From NCBI GenBank assembly GCA_965279405.1, contig OZ257157.1, positions 3,534,001 to 3,598,000 on the forward strand: a DNA stretch of 64,000 nucleotides, given 5' to 3'. The notes under the pieces are model-generated. The model searched no databases and was not told the DNA's origin. It worked only from the letters and a program-made list of their open reading frames with translations. The position numbers and the translations under genes are program-made. This DNA is from CBDDIP01 sp965279405. GTDB taxonomy: Bacteria; Actinomycetota; Acidimicrobiia; Acidimicrobiales; Ilumatobacteraceae. This document shows, piece after piece, positions 51,918 through 62,130 of this stretch; within the stretch, counting starts at the first letter, position 1, and each line of letters starts with the position of its first letter.

Positions 51918-51984
51918 GGCTCCGACAGTAGCCAGCGACAAATGGGTTCGGCCGCTGGCGGCGGGCCTGCGAGGGTGCCACTTC

Positions 51985-52500
51985 ATGAGCACGATTCCGT
52001 CCGCAGGTGGCAGTTCGATCGGTCTGCGCCCCATCCGCGCCGACGACCTGGCCCGCATCGCCGACTTCAAGTACACCGCGTCGATCGTCGAGCCGCTCGA
52101 CGATCTCGTGCTGCTCACGGCCGCACACGCCCTGAACGGCTTCTGGCAGCAGGATGCAGGAGCGCTGGCCATCGAGGACCAGGCGACTGGTCGTCTCCTC
52201 GGCACGACGCAGTTCTACCGATCCGGCGCGTGCATCCACGGCTACGAGATCGGTTATGTCATCCATGAGGAGGCCGACTGGGGTCATGGCCATGGTGCGG
52301 CAGCGCTGCAGCTGATGACAGCGCTCCTGCTGGCCGAGCGACCCAAGTGCCACCGGCTCCAACTGATCATCGAGACGTGGAACGAGCGGTCGTGGCGCCT
52401 CGCCGAGCGCGCTGGCTTCGAACGCGAGGGTGTGCTGCGCAAGGCGGGCTACAGCTCGGAGATCCCCGAGGACTGCTACCTGTACTCGCTCACCCGCTGA
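51985..52500 (+). CDS. GNAT family N-acetyltransferase (RimJ/RimL-like)
   Basis: 171 residues. GNAT fold: IGLRPIRADDLARIADFKY start, then an acetyl-CoA-binding region (GYVIHEEADWGHGHGAAALQ) and C-terminal WNERSWRLAERAGFEREGVLRKAG in parts. This is the RimJ/RimL style acetylating N-termini or amines. ATG 51985 follows GAGGGTG. It is divergent from the VOC gene, 67 nt apart. Substrate unknown. Confidence 0.87.
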   Translation: MSTIPSAGGSSIGLRPIRADDLARIADFKYTASIVEPLDDLVLLTAAHALNGFWQQDAGALAIEDQATGRLLGTTQFYRSGACIHGYEIGYVIHEEADWGHGHGAAALQLMTALLLAERPKCHRLQLIIETWNERSWRLAERAGFEREGVLRKAGYSSEIPEDCYLYSLTR

Positions 52501-52540
52501 GCTCGACCCGTTCCCGGGTGCTGGTCTGCTTGTGGTTTCG

Positions 52541-52562
52541 TGACCGGCAAGACTGCCGGTCA
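52541..52562 (+). promoter_or_regulatory. Palindrome touching the start codon
   Basis: TGACCGGC (52541-52548) and GCCGGTCA (52555-52562) are perfect 8-bp arms around AAGACT; the last base is the A of the ATG at 52562. It could be a repressor site or an RNA hairpin limiting translation. There is no Shine-Dalgarno in front of the ATG. Confidence 0.45.
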
Positions 52563-53434
52563 TGAGTTCTGTTGCGTTCATCGGGCTCGGTGTGATGGGG
52601 ACTCCGATGGCTCGCCATCTCGCCGCCGCCGGCCACCAGGTCACCGTGTACAACCGCACCCCGGAGAAGGCCCTCGCGTGGGTGGCCCTCTACGGCAACC
52701 GTGCCGCGCCGACGCCGCGCGAGGCGGCCGAAGGCGCCGAGTTCGTCTTCTTGTGCGTCGGCAACGACAACGACGTGCGCGAGGTCGTCTACGGGCCCGA
52801 CGGTGCCCTCGCCGGAGCCGGCGCCGGCGCCGTCCTCGTCGATCACACCACCGCGTCAGCTCGGGTGGCGATCGAGCTGGCCGAGGCGAGCGCCGAGTTC
52901 GGCGTCGGGTTCGTCGACGCCCCGGTGTCAGGCGGGCAGGCCGGCGCCGAGAACGGCGCGCTGACGATCATGTGCGGCAGCGACGACGAAGCGTTCTACG
53001 ACCTCGCTCAGCCGGTCATGGCCGCCTACGCCCGGGCGACCGCGTACATGGGCGCGGCCGGCAACGGGCAGCTGACGAAGATGGTCAACCAGATCTGCAT
53101 CGCCGGGATCGTCCAAGGACTGTCCGAGGGGATCAACTTCGCCCAACGCGCCGGCCTCGACCCGGACGCGGTGGTCGACGTCATCCGCTACGGCGCAGCA
53201 CAGAGCTGGCAGATGGAGAACCGCGGGCACACGATGGCACGCAACGAGTTCGACTTCGGCTTCGCCGTTGAGTGGATGCGCAAGGACCTCGGCATCGTGC
53301 TCGAAGAAGCCAACCGCAACGGCGCCCGCCTCCCCGTGACCGCACTCGTCGATCAGTTCTACGCGCAGGTCATCGCCCGCGGCGGCAAGCGCTGGGACAC
53401 CAGCAGCCTGATCAACCTGCTCGCCAACGACTAG
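52562..53434 (+). CDS. Beta-hydroxyacid (3-hydroxyisobutyrate-like) dehydrogenase
   Basis: 290 residues. NAD(P)-binding GLGVMGTPMARHLAAAGH (8-25), substrate motif DAPVSGGQAGAENG, catalytic Lys in GNGQLTKMVNQ, and a C-terminal KDLGIVLEEANRNG segment. Substrates in the family include 3-hydroxyisobutyrate, tartronate semialdehyde and glyoxylate. Its start coincides with a palindrome. The stop overlaps the P450 stop by 4 nt. Confidence 0.9.
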   Translation: MSSVAFIGLGVMGTPMARHLAAAGHQVTVYNRTPEKALAWVALYGNRAAPTPREAAEGAEFVFLCVGNDNDVREVVYGPDGALAGAGAGAVLVDHTTASARVAIELAEASAEFGVGFVDAPVSGGQAGAENGALTIMCGSDDEAFYDLAQPVMAAYARATAYMGAAGNGQLTKMVNQICIAGIVQGLSEGINFAQRAGLDPDAVVDVIRYGAAQSWQMENRGHTMARNEFDFGFAVEWMRKDLGIVLEEANRNGARLPVTALVDQFYAQVIARGGKRWDTSSLINLLAND

Positions 53435-54660
53435 AAGGACAGCGGCAGGTTGCTGACGCCTCGGATGGTGATTCGGTCGCGCCACTCGGGTGCGCCGGCC
53501 AGTTCGAGGTTCGGGAAGCGGCGGATCAGCGTGGTGATGGCCACCTGCGCTTCGAGCTTCGCCAACGACGCGCCGAGGCAGTAGTGAACACCGGCGGCGA
53601 AGGCGAGGTGGCGGTTGGCGTTCGGGCGGTCGAGACGAAGCTCGTGCGGCGCATCGAAGACCTCGGGGTCGTGGTTCGCTGCGCCGAGGATCGTTGCCAC
53701 CAACGTCCCCTTCGGCACGATGATGCCACCGAACTCGACGTCGACCAACGGCACGCGCACGGTGTTCTGCACGGGCCCGTCGTAGCGCAGCAGCTCGTCG
53801 ACCGCCTTGGCATCGAGTGACGGATCGTCGCGCCAGCGGCGCAGCTCGTCGGGATGCCGGAGCAGCGCGAGGGTGCCGTTTCCGATCAGGTTGACGGTGG
53901 TCTCGTGTCCGGCGATGTAGAGCAGGGTCACGAACGAGACGAGCTCGGCCGGGCTCAACCGGTCGCCTGCCTCCTCGGCCTGGATCAGCGCCGACAGCAC
54001 GTCGTCGCCGAGCGCGTGTCGACGTTCGTCGACGAGGTCGTTGATGTACTCGCCCATCAGCCGGCCGCAGCGCTCGCTCTCGTCCAGTGTTGCCTCGCTC
54101 GCCGTCGGCTCGAGGGCAGCCGTCAGCGCCTGCGACCACTCGCGCACCTCATCGGAGCGTTCGGTGGGCAGGGCGAGCAGGTCGGAGATGACCTGGAACG
54201 GCACCGGGAAGGCGAGGCTGTCGATCAGCTCGATCGAACCCTCGTCCTCGGCGCGGTCGAGGATGTCGCCGACCAGCTGCTCGACGCGTGCGCGGAGCTG
54301 TTCGATCGCCTTCGGCGTGAACGCCATCGTCACCAGCCGGCGCAGGCGCGTGTGATCGGGCGGGTCGAGGTTGAGGATCGTCTTCGCCCCGCGCCCCTCG
54401 GCGCGCCGGCGTTGGAACCGCTCGCGTCGTGCGAGGCGGACCGGGTCGGTCGGCAACGGCGTGTGCTCCTCGATGTCGCGAGCGAACTCGGCGCCGCGCA
54501 GCGCGCGGGCGACGTCCTCGTAGCGCGACAGCACGATCATCCCCATCGGCGAGCGGTGCACCGGCTCCAGCTCGCGCAACCGGTCGTAGAAGGGGTATGG
54601 ATCGGCCCGGAAGAGCGGATCGAACGGGTTGTACAGCAGCTCGGGGGTGTCGATGCTCAT
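53431..54660 (-). CDS. Cytochrome P450
   Basis: 409 residues, soluble bacterial P450. I-helix AGHETT, ExxR in ELLRYDGP, heme-binding FAAGVHYCLG with cysteine ligand C361, and an ILNLDPPDHTRLRRLV segment. Oxidises an unknown substrate using ferredoxin partners not encoded nearby. The start overlaps the LLM stop by 4 nt (ATGA), so it shares the promoter controlled by the TetR at 56075. Confidence 0.93.
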   Translation of the reverse strand: MSIDTPELLYNPFDPLFRADPYPFYDRLRELEPVHRSPMGMIVLSRYEDVARALRGAEFARDIEEHTPLPTDPVRLARRERFQRRRAEGRGAKTILNLDPPDHTRLRRLVTMAFTPKAIEQLRARVEQLVGDILDRAEDEGSIELIDSLAFPVPFQVISDLLALPTERSDEVREWSQALTAALEPTASEATLDESERCGRLMGEYINDLVDERRHALGDDVLSALIQAEEAGDRLSPAELVSFVTLLYIAGHETTVNLIGNGTLALLRHPDELRRWRDDPSLDAKAVDELLRYDGPVQNTVRVPLVDVEFGGIIVPKGTLVATILGAANHDPEVFDAPHELRLDRPNANRHLAFAAGVHYCLGASLAKLEAQVAITTLIRRFPNLELAGAPEWRDRITIRGVSNLPLSF

Positions 54661-56018
54661 GCCGTCACCGTCGATGTCGTGTCGCGCTTGCCGGAGGCGC
54701 TGTCGTCGGCCATCCGCTGCAGCGTGGCCTCGAGCTCCAGGTTGCCGGTGGCCTTGGCCCACTGCTTGGGCAGCGCCGGGAACGAGTAGTCGCCGAGGTC
54801 CTTCGGTTGGTAGTGCTCGGCGCGCCGAGCCATCGCCGCTTCGATCGCGGGAGCGAGTCGCTTGGCCTTCGCCGCGACCTGTGCCTCGTCGCGTTCCATG
54901 AACTCGGGCAGCACCTCCTTCCCGAAGATCTCGATCGACTCCATGATGTGCTCGTGCTTGTTGCGTCCGGCCTGGAGCACGAAGATCACCTGGTCGACGC
55001 CGGCCTCCTCGAAGCGGCGCAGGTACTCGCGCACCTGCTGGGGCGTGCCGACGCTGCCGCGCAGGCCGGTCGAGTCGCCGGCCGCCTGCTTGGCGCCGAG
55101 CGTCTCGGCGCGAGCGGCGGCAGCGACGGCCTCGGGGTCGTAGCCCTGTGCGGCACGACGGTCGACGTACTCGGCCCACACGTCTGTCTTCGCCGGGCGG
55201 TGCTCGCCGAAGACGTAGAAGTGGCCGAGCGAGTAGCCGAAGAAGTTGGAGCCCTCGGCGCCGCGACGGATGGCTTCCTCCTCGTCGTGGTGCATCATCA
55301 TCGGGCTGACGCAGGCGACCTGTGGGTTGACGGCGAAGCCGACGGGCACGCACTCCTCGGCGAAGGTGCGCTCGTACTCGCTGACCCAGTTGACGGCTTC
55401 CTCGGGGTCGATGAACGCGAAGGTCAGCGCGCCGATGCCCTTCTGCGCAGCCAGGAGGATGGTGTCACGGCGTGAGCACGCCACCCACAGGGGCGGGTGC
55501 GGCTTCTGCATCGGCTTGGGGATGACGTTGCGCGGCGGCATCGTGACGTACTTGCCGTCCACGCCGGTGAACGGCGTCTCGGCCATGCAGCGCACCGCGG
55601 TCTCGAGACCTTCGAGCCAGGCGTCGCGCTTCTCCAGCGGGTTGACGCCGAAGCCGCCGAGCTCGGCTTCGCTGGAGGACTCGCCGCTGCCGAACTCGAC
55701 GCGACCGTTTGAGACGAGGTCGAGCATGCTCACTCGCTCGGCCGTGCGCGCCGGGTGGTTGAACTGCGGTGCGGTGAGGATGATGCCGTGGCCGAGACGC
55801 ATGTTCTTCGTGCGCTGGCTGCACGCGGCGAGGAACACCTCGGGCGCGGAGGAGTGGCTGTACTCCTCGAGGAAGTGGTGCTCCACCTCCCACACGTACT
55901 GGATGCCGAGCGAGTCGGCCAGCTCCACCTGATCGAGCGCGTCCTGCACCAGTTGGCGCTCGCCGTCGTCGCCCCAGGGGCGGCCCATCTGGTGCTCGTA
56001 GAAGATGCCGAACTTCAT
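54657..56018 (-). CDS. Luciferase-like monooxygenase
   Basis: 453 residues, a long LLM class enzyme. MKFGIFYEHQMGRPWGDD start, VWEVEHHFLEEYSHSSAPEVFLAA segment (given in part), GIILTAPQFNHPARTAER, GSGESSSEAELGGFG. The C-terminal ~100 residues (KAKRLAPAIEAAMARRAEHY) are beyond the core barrel. Leaderless ATG 56018 follows a clear -35/-10 with an operator between them. It forms an operon with P450, a pair suited to oxidative catabolism or detoxification. Confidence 0.85.
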   Translation of the reverse strand: MKFGIFYEHQMGRPWGDDGERQLVQDALDQVELADSLGIQYVWEVEHHFLEEYSHSSAPEVFLAACSQRTKNMRLGHGIILTAPQFNHPARTAERVSMLDLVSNGRVEFGSGESSSEAELGGFGVNPLEKRDAWLEGLETAVRCMAETPFTGVDGKYVTMPPRNVIPKPMQKPHPPLWVACSRRDTILLAAQKGIGALTFAFIDPEEAVNWVSEYERTFAEECVPVGFAVNPQVACVSPMMMHHDEEEAIRRGAEGSNFFGYSLGHFYVFGEHRPAKTDVWAEYVDRRAAQGYDPEAVAAAARAETLGAKQAAGDSTGLRGSVGTPQQVREYLRRFEEAGVDQVIFVLQAGRNKHEHIMESIEIFGKEVLPEFMERDEAQVAAKAKRLAPAIEAAMARRAEHYQPKDLGDYSFPALPKQWAKATGNLELEATLQRMADDSASGKRDTTSTVTA

Positions 56019-56023
56019 GTCCG

Positions 56024-56053
56024 CATGTAAACACCTGTGTATACATCCGTCAA
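56024..56053 (-). promoter_or_regulatory. Promoter of LLM-P450 operon with TetR operator in spacer
   Basis: On the minus strand TTGACG (56053-56048), 18-nt spacer, TACATG (56029-56024), then 5 nt to ATG 56018. The spacer and -10 are covered by the near-perfect palindrome ATGTAAACAC-CT-GTGTATACAT (56025-56046, one mismatch pair). It lies between the LLM gene and the TetR gene, as expected for the TetR operator. Confidence 0.7.
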
Positions 56054-56074
56054 GGGTCGGGTTAGCATCGCGTC

Positions 56075-56722
56075 ATCGGAACACCACGCCTCCCCAGAGC
56101 GGAACGGCGCGAGCAGGTCCTGCGCGCTGCGGCGAGCGCCTTCGTCCGCGCCGGCTTCGACGGGACGTCGATGGACGACGTCGGCCGCGAGGCGGGCGTG
56201 ACGCGGCTCATCGTCTACCGCATCTTCGAGACGAAGGAAGCGCTGTACCGGGCGGTGCTCGACGAGGTCAGCGCGGACCTGTACGCGTCCTTCAACGAGC
56301 ACGACGCGAGAGAGAACGGCGTGTCACGCCTCCTGCTCGACGTGGCCCGGCGGCACCCCGACGGGTTCCGGTTGCTGTGGCGCCATGCCAACCACGAGCC
56401 GGAGTTCGCCGAGTACGCGCGCGTGTTCCGCGACCTCGTCACCGCGTACACCGAGACGTTGCTCGGCGAGCACGTCGGCGACGCGCTGACGCGCCACTGG
56501 ATGGCGCAGACGTTGGTCGGCTACCACTACGACGGGTTGTGCACCTGGCTCGACGACGGCGATGTGGCGCGCGACGACGAGTACCTGGCGATGGTCAGTG
56601 CCGGTTCACGCGCTCTGGTGAGCGCCTGGTTGCCGGACGCGTTGCCTGCGGGCGTCAGCCCGGCAGGCTCTCCTCGATCTTCGCGACCAGCGCCGGGTCC
56701 TCGGGGGCGACCATCGGGCTGA
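56075..56722 (+). CDS. TetR family regulator, start codon unclear
   Basis: The TetR helix-turn-helix is complete only if translation begins near 56075: GTPRLPRAERREQVLRAAAS then GFDGTSMDDVGREAGV and the recognition helix LIVYRIFETKEALY. The reading frame is closed by TAG at 56063 and has no ATG, GTG or TTG before ATG 56171, which would cut the domain in half. I annotate ATC 56075, which lies 6 nt after TAGCAT (56063-56068). 215 residues. It is divergent from the LLM gene and shares the operator between them. The last ~23 codons overlap the 3' end of gpx. Confidence 0.65.
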   Translation: MGTPRLPRAERREQVLRAAASAFVRAGFDGTSMDDVGREAGVTRLIVYRIFETKEALYRAVLDEVSADLYASFNEHDARENGVSRLLLDVARRHPDGFRLLWRHANHEPEFAEYARVFRDLVTAYTETLLGEHVGDALTRHWMAQTLVGYHYDGLCTWLDDGDVARDDEYLAMVSAGSRALVSAWLPDALPAGVSPAGSPRSSRPAPGPRGRPSG

Positions 56723-57140
56723 AGCGGGTGACCGAACCGTCGGGGGCGATCAGGAACTTCTCGAAGTTCCAGCGGATGTCGCCGCTGTGGCCTTCGCTGT
56801 CGGCGGTCTGCGTCAGCTCCTGGTAGATCGGGTGGCGATCGTCGCCGTTGACGTCGATCTTCTCCATCATCGGGAAGCTGACCCCGTAGGTGGTGCTGCA
56901 GAACGTCTCGATCTCCTCGGCCGAACCGGGCTCCTGCGCACCGAACTGGTTGCACGGGAAGCCGACGACGGTGAAGCCGCGATCGCCGTAGGTCTGCTGC
57001 AGCTGCTCGAGGCCGGTGTACTGCGGGGTGAGACCGCACTTGGAAGCGACGTTGACGGCCAGGATGGCCTTGCCGTGGAAGGCCTCCAGCGAGGACTCGT
57101 CGCCGCGCAGGGTGTGGATGGGAGCATCGAAGATCGTCAT
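56655..57140 (-). CDS. gpx: Glutathione peroxidase family protein
   Basis: 161 residues, thioredoxin-fold peroxidase. Peroxidatic Cys35 (NVASKCGLTPQY), then GFPCNQFGAQEPG with the catalytic Gln, and a WNFEKFL stretch with the Trp. A Cys form, not selenocysteine. Most bacterial members use thioredoxin. It is the last gene of the mut operon; the start overlaps the ABC exporter stop by 4 nt. The 3' end overlaps the convergent TetR gene by 68 nt. Confidence 0.93.
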   Translation of the reverse strand: MTIFDAPIHTLRGDESSLEAFHGKAILAVNVASKCGLTPQYTGLEQLQQTYGDRGFTVVGFPCNQFGAQEPGSAEEIETFCSTTYGVSFPMMEKIDVNGDDRHPIYQELTQTADSEGHSGDIRWNFEKFLIAPDGSVTRFSPMVAPEDPALVAKIEESLPG

Positions 57141-59011
57141 GGCGACATCATGCCCGCATCGGCACGGGTTCGGTGCAGTTCTGCGTACCTTCCGTCGTGC
57201 GCGAGCAGCTCGTCGTGCGTGCCTCGTTCGACGACGACGCCGTCTTCGACGACGAGGATCAGATCGGCGTCGCGGACGGTCGACAGCCTGTGGGCGATGA
57301 CGATCGCGGTGCGACCGGCGAGCGCGTCGGCGAGCGCGGCTTGCACCGCGGCTTCCGAGGTGTTGTCGAGGTGGGCGGTGGCCTCGTCGAGGATGACGAC
57401 GCGTGGCGCGGCGAGCAGGATGCGGGCGATCGTCAGCCGCTGACGTTCGCCGCCGGAGAAGCGGTAGCCACGCTCGCCGACGACGGTGTCGAGGCCCTCG
57501 GGCAGCTCGGCGACGAGTTCCGCGAGGCGGGCAGTGCGCAGCGCGTCCCACAGCTCCTCGTCGGTCGCTTCGGGTCGGGCGAAGCGAAGGTTGTCGCGCA
57601 CCGACTCGTGGAAGAGGTGGCCGTCTTGGGTGACGAGACCGACGGTCTCGCGCAGCGATTCGAACGACAGGTCGCGCACGTCGACGCCGCCGACGCGCAC
57701 GGCGCCTGAGTCGGTGTCGTAGAGCCGTGGGATCAGCGAGGCGATGGTCGACTTGCCGCTGCCGGACGTGCCGACGATGGCGACGAGGTGGCCGGGTTCG
57801 GCACGGAACGAGATGCCGTGGAGCACCTCGGCCCCGCCGCGACCGTCGAGCACGGCAACGTCCTCCAGCGACGCGAGCGACACCTTGTCCGCGGCCGGAT
57901 AGCTGAAGCGGACGTCGTCGAACTCGACGCCGACAGGACCGTCGGGCACGGTCAGCGGGCCGTTGCGCTCGGTGATCAGCGGTGCGAGGTCGAGCACCTC
58001 GAACACGCGCTCGAAGCTGACGAGCGCGGTCATCGCATCCACGCGCGCGCTGGCGAGTGCGGTGAGCGGCGCGTAGAGCTGGTTGAGCAACAGGGCGAGA
58101 GTGACCACGGTGCCGGCCTCGAGGTCGCCCTTCAGGGCGAGGTATCCGCCGAGCCCGTAGACGAGCGCCAGCGCCAGGGCGGAGACGAGGGCCAGCGATG
58201 TCATGAAGACGTACTCGCCCATGGCGGAGCGAACGCCGATCTCGGCGACGCGTTCGGCGCGCCGGCCGAACTCGGCCTCCTCGCGCTTGGGTCGGCCGAA
58301 CAGCTTGACCAAGGTCGCTCCGGGCGCGTTGAAGCGCTCGGTCATCTGGGTGGTCATCGCCGCGTTGTGGTCGGCGCCCTCGCGTTCGAGCTGGGCGAGG
58401 CGCGAGCCCATCCGGCGCGCCGGGATGACGAACACGGGGAGCAGGATCAGCGCCAAGAGCGTGATCTGCCACGACAGGCGGAGCATGACGACGAGCGACA
58501 GGGTGAGCGCGATGACGTTGCTGACCACGCCGGAGAGCGTCCACGTGAAAGCTCGCTGGGCGCCGATGACGTCGTTGTTCAGCCGGCTGACGAGCGAGCC
58601 CGTGTGGGTGCGGGTGAAGAAGGCGACGGGCATGCGCTGCACGTGACCGAACACGGCGCGGCGCAGGTCGAGGATCAATCCTTCGCCGATCTTCGACGAC
58701 TGCCAGCGCTCACCGATGCCGACGATCGCATCGAGCACGGCGATGCCGGCGATGACGAGCGCGAGCACGACGACCTTCGTGGTGCTGCGGCCGCCGATGA
58801 TCTCGTCGACGACGCGGCCGGCGAGCACGGGCGTCGCCACGGTGAGCACGGCGATGAGCACGCTGAGCCCGAGGTAGAGCACCAGCGCGCGGCGGTGCGG
58901 TCGGGCGAATTCGAGGATTCGCTTGAGCGTCGCTCGACTGATCTTGCGCCGCGGTTGATCGCCCTGCATCGCGCTCTCGAGCGCCATCCAATGGCTGAAG
59001 TCCATCTGCAT
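57137..59011 (-). CDS. ABC exporter, permease-ATPase (type IV, half-transporter)
   Basis: 624 residues. Six membrane helices (about 40-320) of ABC_membrane type, then an ATPase with Walker A GTSGSGKST, signature FSGGERQR, Walker B VVILDEATAHLD and switch IAHR. A half-transporter acting as a dimer, related to lipid A/multidrug exporters; the substrate is unknown. ATG 59011 is one of two nearby starts (59005 the other). It lies 22 nt downstream of meaB in the mut operon. Confidence 0.93.
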   Translation of the reverse strand: MQMDFSHWMALESAMQGDQPRRKISRATLKRILEFARPHRRALVLYLGLSVLIAVLTVATPVLAGRVVDEIIGGRSTTKVVVLALVIAGIAVLDAIVGIGERWQSSKIGEGLILDLRRAVFGHVQRMPVAFFTRTHTGSLVSRLNNDVIGAQRAFTWTLSGVVSNVIALTLSLVVMLRLSWQITLLALILLPVFVIPARRMGSRLAQLEREGADHNAAMTTQMTERFNAPGATLVKLFGRPKREEAEFGRRAERVAEIGVRSAMGEYVFMTSLALVSALALALVYGLGGYLALKGDLEAGTVVTLALLLNQLYAPLTALASARVDAMTALVSFERVFEVLDLAPLITERNGPLTVPDGPVGVEFDDVRFSYPAADKVSLASLEDVAVLDGRGGAEVLHGISFRAEPGHLVAIVGTSGSGKSTIASLIPRLYDTDSGAVRVGGVDVRDLSFESLRETVGLVTQDGHLFHESVRDNLRFARPEATDEELWDALRTARLAELVAELPEGLDTVVGERGYRFSGGERQRLTIARILLAAPRVVILDEATAHLDNTSEAAVQAALADALAGRTAIVIAHRLSTVRDADLILVVEDGVVVERGTHDELLAHDGRYAELHRTRADAGMMSP

Positions 59012-59033
59012 GGGCTCAGCCTGTCAGTTCAAG

Positions 59034-60020
59034 TCAGGTTGAAGTCAAGGACCCGTCGTTGGCCAGGAGGAGCTTCGCCGCAGCAGTCGGCGTGAGCGTG
59101 CCGGCATCGATCTTCGCTTCGAGCTCAGCAGCGAGTGTCTTCACCCCGGGCGTGGCGCGGAAGCGCGACACGAGCTGATCGTCGACCGCGCTCCACATCC
59201 AGCGGCGAGCCTGGTCGCTTCGTTTGCGGGCCAGCGCGCCGGTGCGCTCGAGGTGGTCGCGGTGGTTGGTCAGCTGCTTCCACACCGCGTCGAGCCCAGT
59301 GCCCTCGATCGAGCTGCACGTCAGGACGGGTGGGTCCCACCCATCGCTGCCGGCGTTGACGAGGTGCAGTGCGGCGCGCAGCTCGCTGGCAGCATTCTCC
59401 GCTTCGCGCACGTGCGCGCCATCGGCCTTGTTGACGACGAGGAGGTCGGCGAGCTCGATGACGCCCTTCTTGATGCCCTGCAGGGTGTCGCCGGTGCGGG
59501 CCAGGGCCAGCAGCATGAACGTGTCGACCATGTTGGCGACGACCGTCTCCGACTGGCCGACGCCCACGGTCTCGATCAGCACGACGTCGTAGCCGGCTGC
59601 TTCGACGATGACGATGGCCTCTCGCGTGGCGCGGGCCACGCCACCCAGCACGCCGGCGCTGGGGGAGGGGCGGATGAACGCGTGCTCGTCGACGGACAGG
59701 CGCTGCATGCGCGTCTTGTCGCCGAGGATCGAGCCCTGCGTGCGCGACGAGGACGGGTCAACGGCGAGGACGGCGACACGGTGACCGCTTGCCGTGAGCG
59801 AGCTGCCGAGCGCGTCGATGAACGTCGACTTGCCGGCCCCGGGCACGCCGGTGATGCCGATGCGATGCGCCTTGCCCGAGTCGGGCAGCAGCTGCACGAG
59901 CAGCTCCTGCGCGGCCTCCTGGTGGTCGGCGCGACGCGACTCGACGAGCGTGATGGCCTTGCCGAGCATGGCGCGATCACCGCGTCGCACGCCGTCGACG
60001 TAGCGATCGATCTCGATCAC
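59034..60020 (-). CDS. meaB: Methylmalonyl-CoA mutase chaperone GTPase MeaB
   Basis: 328 residues, G3E P-loop GTPase. Walker A GVPGAGKS at 58-65, switch regions (DPSSSRTQGSILGDKTRM), base-recognition NKAD, and an ETVGVGQSE segment characteristic of MeaB/ArgK. C-terminal helical dimer arm complete. It gates adenosylcobalamin loading into, and protects, the mutase. The start is 1 nt after the mutB stop. The order mutA-mutB-meaB is the classical one. Confidence 0.95.
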   Translation of the reverse strand: MIEIDRYVDGVRRGDRAMLGKAITLVESRRADHQEAAQELLVQLLPDSGKAHRIGITGVPGAGKSTFIDALGSSLTASGHRVAVLAVDPSSSRTQGSILGDKTRMQRLSVDEHAFIRPSPSAGVLGGVARATREAIVIVEAAGYDVVLIETVGVGQSETVVANMVDTFMLLALARTGDTLQGIKKGVIELADLLVVNKADGAHVREAENAASELRAALHLVNAGSDGWDPPVLTCSSIEGTGLDAVWKQLTNHRDHLERTGALARKRSDQARRWMWSAVDDQLVSRFRATPGVKTLAAELEAKIDAGTLTPTAAAKLLLANDGSLTST

Positions 60021-60021
60021 G

Positions 60022-62126
<2,105 letters not shown>

Positions 62127-62130
<4 letters not shown>

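Noticed and set aside
52549..52554. AAGACT as the -10 box of the dehydrogenase gene
   Set aside because: It lies inside the palindrome loop, and the only -35-like element (TTGTGG at 52530) is just 13 nt away, too close for a normal promoter.
53431..55353. A 640-residue frame extending the P450 at its N-terminus
   Set aside because: The extension is an off-frame reading of the LLM gene. ATG 54660 gives a normal P450 N-terminus and overlaps the LLM stop by 4 nt.
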